Source: Bacteroidota bacterium
Lineage (GTDB): Bacteria; Bacteroidota; Bacteroidia; 2-12-FULL-35-15
Direction of reading: 5' to 3'
Length of the DNA stretch: 64,000 nucleotides
NCBI GenBank assembly: GCA_947466965.1
Contig: CANIFU010000008.1
Span: forward strand, 1 to 64,000
Under the pieces are notes generated by a model that worked only from the letters and a program-made list of their open reading frames with translations, was not told the origin of the DNA and searched no databases. The first letter of the stretch is position 1. Each line of letters starts with the position of its first letter. A program made the translations under genes and the position numbers. This document shows, one piece after another, positions 28,601 through 35,568 of this stretch.

Positions 28601-30055
28601 TTGAGTAGAGGAAGTCGCAATAAAACCTCCATCCGATGTTTCAGCGACTCCTATGCGAAGATCGAAAGCATGCACCATTCCCAATTGCGAAGGGTTTGTG
28701 CCTGACTTTAAAGATCCGGCATTATCGAACCTATAAATCAACCCAGCGGCAGTATTATCTCCAGCAGAAAGACAACCTCGACAATTACTTGAAACCGGGA
28801 CAAGAAGCTCATTTTTAGTGCTACTATATTTAATGTCAAATATTGAAGAAATTCTATAGCCCGAGAGAAGGGGATCAGGATTAACACCACTTCCTGCCAA
28901 ATCAATAGGATTTGTTGTCCAGGAGCTACTTAAATTAAGACTAGCGTCAACCAAACATACTGCCGCATGATTATAGTCGCTGTAATTAAACGTACTAGTG
29001 CTTGGGCTACCGTAAGCAAACACACATGCCACAGCATATTGACCTGCTATTTCAGTAACAGCATGCGATTCTCCTTGAAAACATGGAAGGCCAGATGAAT
29101 TTACATTTGTTGGTAATGGAATAACATTCTTATTTATTAATCCACCTGTTGTTGGGTCAACCTCTACAATAAATGGTTGAAAACCCGCTCCTGCATCAGC
29201 ATAACCAGTAGCAATCAAATTTCCATTAGATGCTTTAATGATACTGTAGCCATAACTTATAGCAGTCATAGCTGAATAAGGGCTTATAACATAATTCACC
29301 ATTCCGTACAAGCCTTCCCATACCACTGTACCGCTCATGTCAATTTTGGTTATATAAAGATGTCGTGTCTTAACACTGCCATCGATATCACCGAAAATTG
29401 GTCCGGCCAGGCCTGCAAAAGTATTACTAGGATTTCCATTGTATGGCAATGCGACTGAGATATTTTGTTGCGATTTAATACCCGCATGAATTCCAACAAT
29501 GTAAAAATAGTTTCCATCCTGAATAATACCACCTAATTCTCCTACACAGTATGCTTTGCACCATAACATATTCCCTTGCAAATCATTTAAGGCTGCATTG
29601 CCTCTAGTGGGCGTTCGGTGTTCACCAACGTAGTCCCTGTCAATACACCCTTCTGGATACGAAGAGGTAAAATCGTAATTGTCAACAATAGCTCCAGAAG
29701 AAGTTTGATGAACATGGGTTATTGGGTTGAACGGTGAGTTATTTCCTTCATTAAATATCGTTTGTGCTTGGTTGTAATCTGCAACTGATTTTAATATTAA
29801 ACTGGTATAACCACAGGTTACATAACCTGTTTGATTTCCACCTCCATCGTAAACATTGGCATGATTGTACCACCAATCTTCACCACTTGCATCTTGATCT
29901 TGTTCATTATCGTAGACGTCTTCATCAGTCCAAGAGATATTCTGCCATTGGATAGCAGGTGGATTAGATAGTTGGGCAAATGAAAAAGCGTTCACAAAGA
30001 CGGTAATCGTTGTAAACACAGCTTGGAGCATTAGGCTAGAATGTATTTTCTTCAT
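25640..30055 (-). CDS. Large beta-helix surface protein with T9SS type A sorting domain
   Basis: 1471 aa. A signal peptide (to about residue 28, SFAQLSNPPAIQW) is followed by a propeller-like region with strands such as KFKSNGDKVWEKIFDIYDD and EAQDGGYVVSGNCSYN. A right-handed beta-helix-like segment starts near LTIAPGAIIQFADTKLTGI and TSMWDGIIVQGTTAKQ and continues through NNARRGVFVGGIV. A helical linker leads to a type A sorting domain (KLSAYPNPSDDIVNVLVD, TLSSGIYLIGVK). It is the first gene of a minus-strand unit that runs through two more sorted proteins, the unknown 255-aa gene and the putAbiC-like gene. Function not recognised; a secreted surface role is inferred. Confidence 0.85.
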   Translation of the reverse strand: MKKIHSSLMLQAVFTTITVFVNAFSFAQLSNPPAIQWQNISWTDEDVYDNEQDQDASGEDWWYNHANVYDGGGNQTGYVTCGYTSLILKSVADYNQAQTIFNEGNNSPFNPITHVHQTSSGAIVDNYDFTSSYPEGCIDRDYVGEHRTPTRGNAALNDLQGNMLWCKAYCVGELGGIIQDGNYFYIVGIHAGIKSQQNISVALPYNGNPSNTFAGLAGPIFGDIDGSVKTRHLYITKIDMSGTVVWEGLYGMVNYVISPYSAMTAISYGYSIIKASNGNLIATGYADAGAGFQPFIVEVDPTTGGLINKNVIPLPTNVNSSGLPCFQGESHAVTEIAGQYAVACVFAYGSPSTSTFNYSDYNHAAVCLVDASLNLSSSWTTNPIDLAGSGVNPDPLLSGYRISSIFDIKYSSTKNELLVPVSSNCRGCLSAGDNTAAGLIYRFDNAGSLKSGTNPSQLGMVHAFDLRIGVAETSDGGFIATSSTQRPSVIGANPLPTSAELGYLAGCIDLPFSYPVWDTDPIVAKFKSNGDKVWEKIFDIYDDRPRQNFPGDLKREECLYKITEAQDGGYVVSGNCSYNFDDNYLFKLYNDCNVNQNFTVSDPTDNIIDISGSVIWSGSKLVLGSVNILSGATLTIAPGAIIQFADTKLTGIITNINVQKAGKLIVQSGAVLTSIITCPTSMWDGIIVQGTTAKQLAANQGWVALTSCEINNARRGVFVGGIVKNSGGVLQAAYATFRNNFIDVEFAPYAAPLNTIGNEPNNISYFSFCNFIGDKYLNDPSYFGFLTGVRLTNQYHVLLRGIKGIQFSGNSFKTDLTGTLGSSYQTDQRSIGIYSIDANFNVHRACNIIGPDGCAGLPNNFDNLYYGVYAQSTSGLKAFTVTQTNFTNCYNSLFQSGTNYSTVTKNSFVMNSTIAAPIVPICVGSCPNYFDYTNQCSGFVHSENSYSVTSSQQMIGSVFNNLGTNANETYHNTYTGLKIGNQTQKTNGVNATVTGLQIRCNTNSGVATTDISSTSGVIPNQGACGTPTSPSNNLFSTTSLPDSDIKVATVANNFIYSYSALPAGPQVPVQFTVSKVTLGPCGGPPFNATASCPTPVPCGFPCWFALAISNNSSANNAKQVLLDGDAPALYSAIGSTMDIGSLKTLLMNKSPYLSDGVIIAYLQRTTSPTPGQIKQVIVANSPVTDPVLAVLNSITLPTGIRNLINAAQTGVSKRKQQEDLVDYFFSEKELSINGAVRELLNDTITPNTDSIIGYLLKWDGTIKGKNALVELYIDKGDYSSAQTLIDSISGLPGMDKHGTLLQHRKNLKAANKDWFEINNDGALEADIEELSNDSLADGFANARSILALVKGHKNYDFVEEELELHSQIIAQQPQEEIQMIETQNDVVKLSAYPNPSDDIVNVLVDISEEIQPETYVQLIDPVSGRIIQQHLLNSSYSELVFNTETLSSGIYLIGVKGTAISPTFIKVIKLK

Positions 30056-30199
30056 CTTGTTTAAAGTTTTAAAACTTAGAGGGAGTAGCTCAATGCTTTT
30101 GTTTCAATCTAAATAACGACAAAAAAAAATAGAAAACAAATTAATTGTAACTTATTTATTGACCTTCAATTATTTTGAAAGTAAATACTACGTTTGATT

Positions 30200-30230
30200 T
30201 TTCAACACAAAAAATTTCGCAGTAATTTTG
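30200..30230 (+). promoter_or_regulatory. Putative promoter of the SIR2-like gene
   Basis: TTTC, a 19-nt spacer and TAATTTTG fit the Bacteroidota -33/-7 layout (TTTG-N19-TAnnTTTG). The element ends 21 bp before the SIR2-like start, so that gene has its own promoter, divergent from the five-gene unit. Confidence 0.5.
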
Positions 30231-30251
30231 AAAAAATAAAAGTTACTAAAA

Positions 30252-31427
30252 ATGAAACCATCATTAAACATACTCATCGGTGCTGGATTCTCCTATTTAG
30301 CAAAGCTTCCATTAGGAAACGAATTAAAAGCAAAATTTGATAGGGATTTAAGAGAACAATTGCTTCGGCATTCAGGCAGTGAATGGACATGGAAGGAAGG
30401 GAAAGATTCAGCAACGGTCAATAATGGAAGCGTTGGAGCAGATTGGATAAGTTACTCCTTTGTTTTAAACGAAGTATTGGAAGCCTACAAGTCAGATAGA
30501 GGGGCGTTTAATGATTACGAGGATTTCTATCAGTTTATTAAAGACCATTCCGGAAATGATAATTGGTACAGACCATTGTTTGATAGAGCAAAAACAAAAA
30601 TGTATTCTGAACTTGTAATGCAATCGCCCAATGAATTCTTCGATCCAATTTTCTCCATGCCCAATACCTTTCTCATTGAAGAGATTATCAACTATTTGAT
30701 TGCTGATGTGCTTTGGACAACTAAAACGGATGCAGAGCTACTGGAAGCTTATAGACCATTTATTGAATATATTAAAACCTTTGACGAGGTAAATATTTTT
30801 ACTTTAAATCATGATTTACTTCTGGAACGATTATTTAAAATTTCCGGATTAACATATTGTGATGGATTTTCAGCCGAAAACTCCATTTTAAAGTATCAAG
30901 ATTCACTCTTGCCAACATTTAAGTGCGCCTTTGATTCTGCTCCAATAAAAATACACAAACTACATGGTAGTATTGACACCTTCTTGTTTGCACATTGTGA
31001 AGAAAATGTCGCTGTTTTGACACGCACTGAGCTGTACAGTTATTTCAAACCGATCAACTATCAGAGCAAACATTATGTTGAAAGGATTGATCCTGTAACT
31101 AATACAGTGATTCAACATTTTAGTGCAGATACTATCGTTCCCCGTTTTATTACGGGTAATGGAGAAAATAAAAAAGCGTTTATTGAAGCTGATTACATGT
31201 ATTCACAGCTATACAACAGGTTTGTAGGGAAAATGAAAAAGGGTAAAAATTTATTGATCGTTGGATATTCTTTTCGGGATGAACATGTAAATGATGTTCT
31301 TAAATTATTTACAAAAACAGATGGCCCAAAGGTGATTAATCTGAATCCGAGCGATGTATTTAAGTATGATGTTCCTTGGATCAAGGAAATAAAAGCCTTT
31401 TCCGAATTGCCATTGGAACAAAAATAA
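30252..31427 (+). CDS. SIR2-like domain protein (candidate NADase effector)
   Basis: 391 aa. SIR2-like Rossmann fold: nucleotide-binding GAGFS (10-14), NHD in IFTLNHDLLLERLF (186-188), KIHKLHGSID with the catalytic-type His237, and a late ...KNLLIVGYSFRDEHVNDVL (331-350) block. This pattern is typical of the SIR2_2/SIR2-like family. Several members (ThsA, DSR and others) deplete NAD during phage infection. No extra sensor domain beyond the helical insert at about 60-170 is seen. It has its own putative promoter and is followed 25 bp later by an RteC-like gene. Defence is inferred from family and context; a metabolic role is not excluded. Confidence 0.82.
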   Translation: MKPSLNILIGAGFSYLAKLPLGNELKAKFDRDLREQLLRHSGSEWTWKEGKDSATVNNGSVGADWISYSFVLNEVLEAYKSDRGAFNDYEDFYQFIKDHSGNDNWYRPLFDRAKTKMYSELVMQSPNEFFDPIFSMPNTFLIEEIINYLIADVLWTTKTDAELLEAYRPFIEYIKTFDEVNIFTLNHDLLLERLFKISGLTYCDGFSAENSILKYQDSLLPTFKCAFDSAPIKIHKLHGSIDTFLFAHCEENVAVLTRTELYSYFKPINYQSKHYVERIDPVTNTVIQHFSADTIVPRFITGNGENKKAFIEADYMYSQLYNRFVGKMKKGKNLLIVGYSFRDEHVNDVLKLFTKTDGPKVINLNPSDVFKYDVPWIKEIKAFSELPLEQK

Positions 31428-31452
31428 TTTTGAAAATACTTACATTCGTAGA

Positions 31453-32220
31453 ATGAAAAAACATCTCAACCAAATATTTGAAGAATTAATGAACCGCTAT
31501 GTAAGTAGCATGGAGCAGAACTACCAAACCAAATACAAAAGAGCAAAGGATAAGGAATTTGTGAAGGAAGAATTAAAAAGAGCGACCGATTTTATGAACG
31601 ATTGGATCAGCGAAGCAAGCGGAAAGGGACAGATTCTAGATGTTTTTTCCACAATGTATAAAAGAGGCGATGACATAAATGAGATCATTACTCATTTAAG
31701 AAAAGTTTTTGGTGAGGTATCGGATGAAAGGAATTTTAAGCGGATAGAAAATGGAAAGCGGATCACACTCTATATTAGCGAAGAAGAAATGGCGTTAAAA
31801 AAATTAGCTTTAAACGAACGTAAACTTTTAAAATACCTGATTCGGGCAACGGGATACTCTGAATTGCAAAAGCGTCTGCCGACTATGTTTGATGAAAAGA
31901 CAAGCTCTCCGGCAGAAAAAACAAATGCCTATCCTGTTAAATGGACGGGTAAAAAGGATAACAAGAATGAATTTGTACAGCTGATTTATGGTTTGCACAA
32001 GGCCGGATTAATTAATGAAGGAAAAGGTGAGATCACCAAAATAATTGAAACTCTTGCCGAAGATTTTAAAGTTAATCTTGGAAAAGGGTGGCAAGCAAAT
32101 CATTCATCTAGTATACACAGAGCCAAAGAAGATTACCAGCCACGCATATTTCATAAGATACAATTGGCTTACGGACAGTATATTTCAGAGCAACTGACAC
32201 TCAAGAAAAGCAAGAAGTAG
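31453..32220 (+). CDS. RteC-like protein
   Basis: 255 aa. The N-terminus is a charged helical region (about 1-100). The C-terminal part resembles the RteC domain of Bacteroides conjugative transposons: YPVKWTGKKDNKNEFVQLIY, then GLHKAGLINEGKGEI, a helical FKVNLGKGW block and a terminal helix. In CTnDOT, RteC activates excision genes; here it may regulate the adjacent element or the SIR2-like gene, which lies 25 bp upstream. No enzyme motif. A strong hairpin follows the stop, closing the two-gene unit. Family call is from pattern recall. Confidence 0.6.
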   Translation: MKKHLNQIFEELMNRYVSSMEQNYQTKYKRAKDKEFVKEELKRATDFMNDWISEASGKGQILDVFSTMYKRGDDINEIITHLRKVFGEVSDERNFKRIENGKRITLYISEEEMALKKLALNERKLLKYLIRATGYSELQKRLPTMFDEKTSSPAEKTNAYPVKWTGKKDNKNEFVQLIYGLHKAGLINEGKGEITKIIETLAEDFKVNLGKGWQANHSSSIHRAKEDYQPRIFHKIQLAYGQYISEQLTLKKSKK

Positions 32221-32247
32221 CATATTACATATTTTACGCATTTTACA

Positions 32248-32273
32248 GAGGGCGGGGTATTTTACCCCGCCCT
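32248..32273 (+). terminator. GC-rich perfect palindrome terminator
   Basis: GAGGGCGGGGTA and TACCCCGCCCTC form a perfect 12-bp stem, followed by TTGTATTTT on the plus strand, 27 bp after the RteC-like stop. Its high GC content stands out in AT-rich surroundings. Confidence 0.75.
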
Positions 32274-32483
32274 CTTGTATTTTACATATCCCTCAACAGA
32301 ATCAAGGATTTAGAAAAAATCTGCCCCAAGCCCATCTCCAAGTAGGTGTAAAAAACCAAACCATAGTGAAATCTTTGCATTGTTAAAACCTCCAATACAG
32401 GGCTTTACCTGCCAATATCTTCGGGTGTCGGAACGAGGAGAAAAAGAAAGAAGGAGATTTGAAAATTATTAAACGCACACTAT

Positions 32484-32924
32484 ATGAAAGAGCAAGAAAC
32501 GCAAAACACGGAGAAACAGAAAACGAGTAACAAAACGCTTTCAGGAACAGAAGAAAAATCTGCATGGGAGAAAGCTTTAGAAACAATCGCAGGCGATAAT
32601 AAACTCATGGGAGTAGCATTAAAAATATTGCTAAGTCCTCTGACGCTGCTCATCGGTTTGGGCGCACTGGTTTATTGTTTTGTAAAAATTAAGTCACTCA
32701 ATACGGAAGTTGAAAAGTTAAAGACGGAAAATAAAAAACTAACTGAGGATAAGGAAGAAATTGAAGAAGAAGTTCACAAGGTCAAAAAGAAATATAAAAA
32801 ATTAAAAGAGTTATTGGGCACCGAAAATGAAAGCGAGTTATCTGGTTTAAGAGCAGTGCCGAAAAATTTAATTCCCTTACAGCCGCAAAAAAAGAAAATT
32901 TATAACACAGCCTTTCTGGATTAA
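32484..32924 (+). CDS. Small membrane protein with coiled coil, mobile-element cargo
   Basis: 146 aa. A polar N-terminus is followed by a membrane helix (about 46-67, ILLSPLTLLIGLGALVYCFV), then a long heptad coiled coil (LNTEVEKLKTENKKLTEDKE to YKKLKELLG) and a basic tail. Not recognised as a named family. It starts a co-oriented run of small genes that ends with the serine recombinase, so it is probably part of the same element. The architecture, a membrane anchor plus coiled coil, would suit a scaffold or partition-type role, which is speculation. Confidence 0.6.
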   Translation: MKEQETQNTEKQKTSNKTLSGTEEKSAWEKALETIAGDNKLMGVALKILLSPLTLLIGLGALVYCFVKIKSLNTEVEKLKTENKKLTEDKEEIEEEVHKVKKKYKKLKELLGTENESELSGLRAVPKNLIPLQPQKKKIYNTAFLD

Positions 32925-32958
32925 TGGATTTAAATCAAAAACGAAAAAACATCAAAAA

Positions 32959-33228
32959 ATGGAAAAGAACGAAATTACAAAACGATACAAAGTCCCACAA
33001 GATGTGATAATGGATATTTTGCGAATCCTGTTTGGCAACAAAATAAAGCACAAGATAGAAGGCATTAAAGAAAAAGAGAACATGATTATTTTACAAGTAA
33101 ATTATGCAGACAAAGCAAATAACGTAAGTGCGCAAGAAAATATTGAAGCAATCCTTATTGATTATACAGAATATATGAAGGGGCTTTTAGGTGAAAGCAC
33201 ATTGTTCATGGAGGAAGATGACAATTAA
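32959..33228 (+). CDS. Small protein of the mobile element, paralogue of the 34656 gene
   Basis: 89 aa, no recognised family. It has the order YKVPQDVIMDILRIL, a short beta region IEGIKEKENMIILQVNY, then a helix (AQENIEAILIDYTEYMKGLL) and an acidic end. The 80-aa protein at 34656 shows the same order (IPQEMMIETVEII, IVGKAEDEEAIILGFDY, ESIMEILERIEDY), so I read them as diverged paralogues. Alpha-beta-beta-alpha is plausible. It lies 34 bp after the coiled-coil gene and 30 bp before the zinc-finger gene, all in the same direction. Confidence 0.55.
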   Translation: MEKNEITKRYKVPQDVIMDILRILFGNKIKHKIEGIKEKENMIILQVNYADKANNVSAQENIEAILIDYTEYMKGLLGESTLFMEEDDN

Positions 33229-33258
33229 AAATAGGTTGTACCAAAGGAGAAAAAAGAA

Positions 33259-34506
33259 ATGGAAAAAAACTGTTTATACTGTGAATCGCATTTTACGACT
33301 GCCCGAAGTAACAAAAAATACTGTTCGGACAATTGTAAGCAGATGGCTTACTTCAAACGTAATGGTTTGGTATTATCCGGTACCGTAAAATCAGAAACGC
33401 TTTCCTATAAGGCTCCTGTTGTGCAAGAACAAATCGTAAAATACGATTTGGAAACTCCCTCCCTTAAAAATGAAACAATAGAAAATCCTACCGTAAAATG
33501 CGAAACAACTCAGCAAAGAAATGTGCTTGATATTGCTTCGGTTGAAACCTTGTTAAATCGATTAACTAAAAACTTGGAAAGAAAATTTGAGCAAACCATT
33601 GAAAATGTAAAACAGGAGTTAAGTGTAAAATACGGATTGGACATCACAAAAAAAGAAACGCCCGAATTGGTAGCTGAATCTCCAGCGGAAAATCATCAGA
33701 TAAAAATCATTGACTTATACGAAGATAACGAAGAGGAAAAAGAAAATAATCTTTTTGAATTTACAAGCAATGAAGAAAGATTGGGAAATCAAACGGAAAC
33801 AGAAGAGGAAAATGAAATAGGAGTTGAAGAAATTATAAAACAACAAAAGGAAGAGATTCAAAAACTAAAAGCTGAAATCGAAGCATTGAAACGGGAAATG
33901 CTAGAAGACATAAGAGATTCAGAAGAAGAGGAAATGCATTATGAGTGGATAGAATCAAAATTCACCCAGAAAATTGAGAAGCAGATTTTGGCAGAAAGTA
34001 AAACGCATCTGTTTAATCAACGAATAAAAGGATGGAATTATCAGCACTTGGAAAGCGTGAACTGGGTTAACATCAGATTAAGATGTTTGGTAGAGAGCAT
34101 GATAAAGCTGAGTAATTATGGTAACATTGATAAACATACCTTGCTATGCATGAATGATGCCTTTCACCGACTTGTAAAAAGCAATGCTTTTAGAACACTT
34201 CCGGAAAATTATCCTTACATAGAACTGATAAAGGAGCTTTTTATTAAACTCCATCAACTTCTAAAGAACAACGAGTTTTCAGAAAATTTAAAATTCAGTT
34301 TGGCAGAAAAATTAAAGACAAAACTCATCGCTATCCGATACGAGATGATGAAGTTTATTCCTGCCATGAAATTCAGCGAGATGGATTTCATAGAAACCAG
34401 CATTCACGACCCATTAACAAAGAAAGAGTCAGAACTAAAAAGGATGCCCGACTGGTATTGGCGCTATAAGGCAATGAAAAAAGAAAAGGAGCGAATCGCT
34501 GCTTAA
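33259..34506 (+). CDS. Zinc-finger and coiled-coil protein of the mobile element
   Basis: 415 aa. The N-terminal zinc finger C5-x2-C8-x13-C22-x3-C26 (CLYCESHF ... KKYCSDNCKQMAYFKR) is of the type seen on many small bacterial DNA-associated proteins. A long disordered acidic region and a coiled coil (IIKQQKEEIQKLKAEIEALK, about 193-215) follow, then a helical C-terminal domain (about 240-400). An SD-like GGAGA lies 8 nt before the ATG. Possible roles are DNA binding in replication, excision or transfer of the element; nothing in the sequence decides. Not recognised as a named family. Confidence 0.6.
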   Translation: MEKNCLYCESHFTTARSNKKYCSDNCKQMAYFKRNGLVLSGTVKSETLSYKAPVVQEQIVKYDLETPSLKNETIENPTVKCETTQQRNVLDIASVETLLNRLTKNLERKFEQTIENVKQELSVKYGLDITKKETPELVAESPAENHQIKIIDLYEDNEEEKENNLFEFTSNEERLGNQTETEEENEIGVEEIIKQQKEEIQKLKAEIEALKREMLEDIRDSEEEEMHYEWIESKFTQKIEKQILAESKTHLFNQRIKGWNYQHLESVNWVNIRLRCLVESMIKLSNYGNIDKHTLLCMNDAFHRLVKSNAFRTLPENYPYIELIKELFIKLHQLLKNNEFSENLKFSLAEKLKTKLIAIRYEMMKFIPAMKFSEMDFIETSIHDPLTKKESELKRMPDWYWRYKAMKKEKERIAA

Positions 34507-34655
34507 TGTGAGAAAATCAATTTTAAAATAACCATAATTTAAAAATCATGAAAAACAGAATCAGATCGCCTTCTTCAATAGTTAGGGCATAGAAAACAAT
34601 AAAATAAAAACGTAGAAAGAATTGAAAGAAAATTAATAATTGAAAAGCAAGAAAA

Positions 34656-34898
34656 ATGGGAAAGCAAAATGAGACACGGTATATCGAACTGAACATTCCA
34701 CAGGAAATGATGATCGAAACAGTAGAAATTATTGAAGAGAATGAATTGGACGCTACTATTGTCGGCAAGGCTGAAGATGAAGAAGCGATCATCCTGGGAT
34801 TTGATTATTCCTCGTCTCAAAGGGAGAGCATTATGGAAATCTTAGAACGCATCGAAGATTATAATAATGCTGAAGAAACCGAAGAGGAAGAAGATTAG
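34656..34898 (+). CDS. Small acidic protein of the mobile element
   Basis: 80 aa, strongly acidic, ending EETEEEED. Same segment order as the 89-aa protein at 32959 (helix starting IPQEMMIETV, strands IVGKAEDEEAIILGFDY, helix ESIMEILERIEDY), suggesting duplication within the element. No signal or membrane segment. Function unknown; small acidic proteins in mobile elements are sometimes DNA mimics or inhibitors, but there is no direct evidence for that here. Confidence 0.5.
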   Translation: MGKQNETRYIELNIPQEMMIETVEIIEENELDATIVGKAEDEEAIILGFDYSSSQRESIMEILERIEDYNNAEETEEEED

Positions 34899-34925
34899 AG
34901 GCATAAGATATAAGTAAACAAAAAC

Positions 34926-34956
34926 AAGATCCGGCAGGCTTTGCCTGCCGGATCTT
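34926..34956 (+). terminator. Perfect 14-bp palindrome, probable terminator
   Basis: AAGATCCGGCAGGC, a TTT loop and GCCTGCCGGATCTT. It sits after the 80-aa acidic gene and before the next ORF; the track's TTG start at 34941 falls inside it and is therefore unlikely. The trailing T-run is short (TTT), so it could equally be a recognition palindrome. Confidence 0.6.
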
Positions 34957-34970
34957 TAAAAATCAAGATT

Positions 34971-35231
34971 ATGCGTGAAGAGAAAACAAAGACACACAGA
35001 ACAACAGGAAATAATACGCCTGAAAACAATTCAGAGAAAGAAGCACAATTGAAAACAGAATTTTTACGAATGCAATTTTGCGTGGAAGTACTGTCCGATT
35101 TAATTTCATTTCAAAAGCAAAACGAGCTGGAATGGGAAAAGGTGGAAAAATTAATGAGAGATAGAAAGCGAAAAAAAAGGCGCAGTAAATGGGAGGTGAT
35201 AAATGGAACAGAGCATCAAAAAAATCAATAA
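34971..35231 (+). CDS. Small basic helical protein of the mobile element
   Basis: I start at the ATG at 34971 (MREEKTKTHRTTGN), 14 bp after the palindrome, giving 86 aa. A polar N-terminus is followed by one amphipathic helix (LKTEFLRMQFCVEVLSDLI), then a lysine/arginine-rich tail (RDRKRKKRRSKW) that could bind nucleic acid. Its 3' end overlaps the next gene by 29 bp in another frame. No family recognised. Confidence 0.5.
   Translation: MREEKTKTHRTTGNNTPENNSEKEAQLKTEFLRMQFCVEVLSDLISFQKQNELEWEKVEKLMRDRKRKKRRSKWEVINGTEHQKNQ
35192..35200 (+). promoter_or_regulatory. Strong Shine-Dalgarno sequence
   Basis: GGAGGTGAT, a perfect match to the 3' end of 16S rRNA, lies just before the ATG at 35203. 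Bacteroidota genes rarely use such sites, so it fixes this start and marks the gene as unusual in this genome. Confidence 0.7.
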
Positions 35232-35439
35232 TTATTTTGAGCAAGAAGATAAACCGATTCTGTCAATCGAAAAAGCAAGATCACTTTTGCTAGACAGTAA
35301 ATTAAGTGATGAAGAATTACAACAAGTATTACTCAATATTCAGCAGTTTAGTGAAATGGTCTACGACCTTTATTTAATGGGCAAAGTCAAGGAAAATGGC
35401 GAAGAATCGGCAGAGGAAAACTACCTGTTAGCCGCATAA
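35203..35439 (+). CDS. Small helical protein of the mobile element
   Basis: 78 aa, starting MEQSIKKINNYFEQEDKP. The sequence is mostly helical (SIEKARSLLLDSKLSDEELQ, then VLLNIQQFSEMVYDLYLMGK). No recognised family. Its start is supported by an unusually strong SD sequence. It overlaps the preceding gene by 29 bp and is 129 bp upstream of the recombinase, in the same direction. It could be a recombination directionality factor or regulator by position, but there is no helix-turn-helix I can point to. Confidence 0.55.
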   Translation: MEQSIKKINNYFEQEDKPILSIEKARSLLLDSKLSDEELQQVLLNIQQFSEMVYDLYLMGKVKENGEESAEENYLLAA

Positions 35440-35568
35440 ACAATGGGCATTGCGCAAGAATTTGATTATTAGCGAGTTAAAACGGAGCAATTTTTGATTT
35501 AGTGTATTGATAATGAATATATTATGATTATATTGAAGCGTTAAACCAAAAGGGAAAGGAGAAATAAA

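Noticed and set aside
33191-33388. 65-aa ORF overlapping the zinc-finger gene
   Set aside because: Alternative frame over the coding start of the zinc-finger gene, which has the cysteine motif and an SD-like leader.
34548-34592. 14-codon ORF between the zinc-finger and acidic genes
   Set aside because: Too short, with no coupling or similarity to support it.
34941-34970. N-terminal extension of the 34971 gene (TTG start)
   Set aside because: The TTG lies inside the loop and right arm of a perfect palindrome; the ATG at 34971 is more likely.
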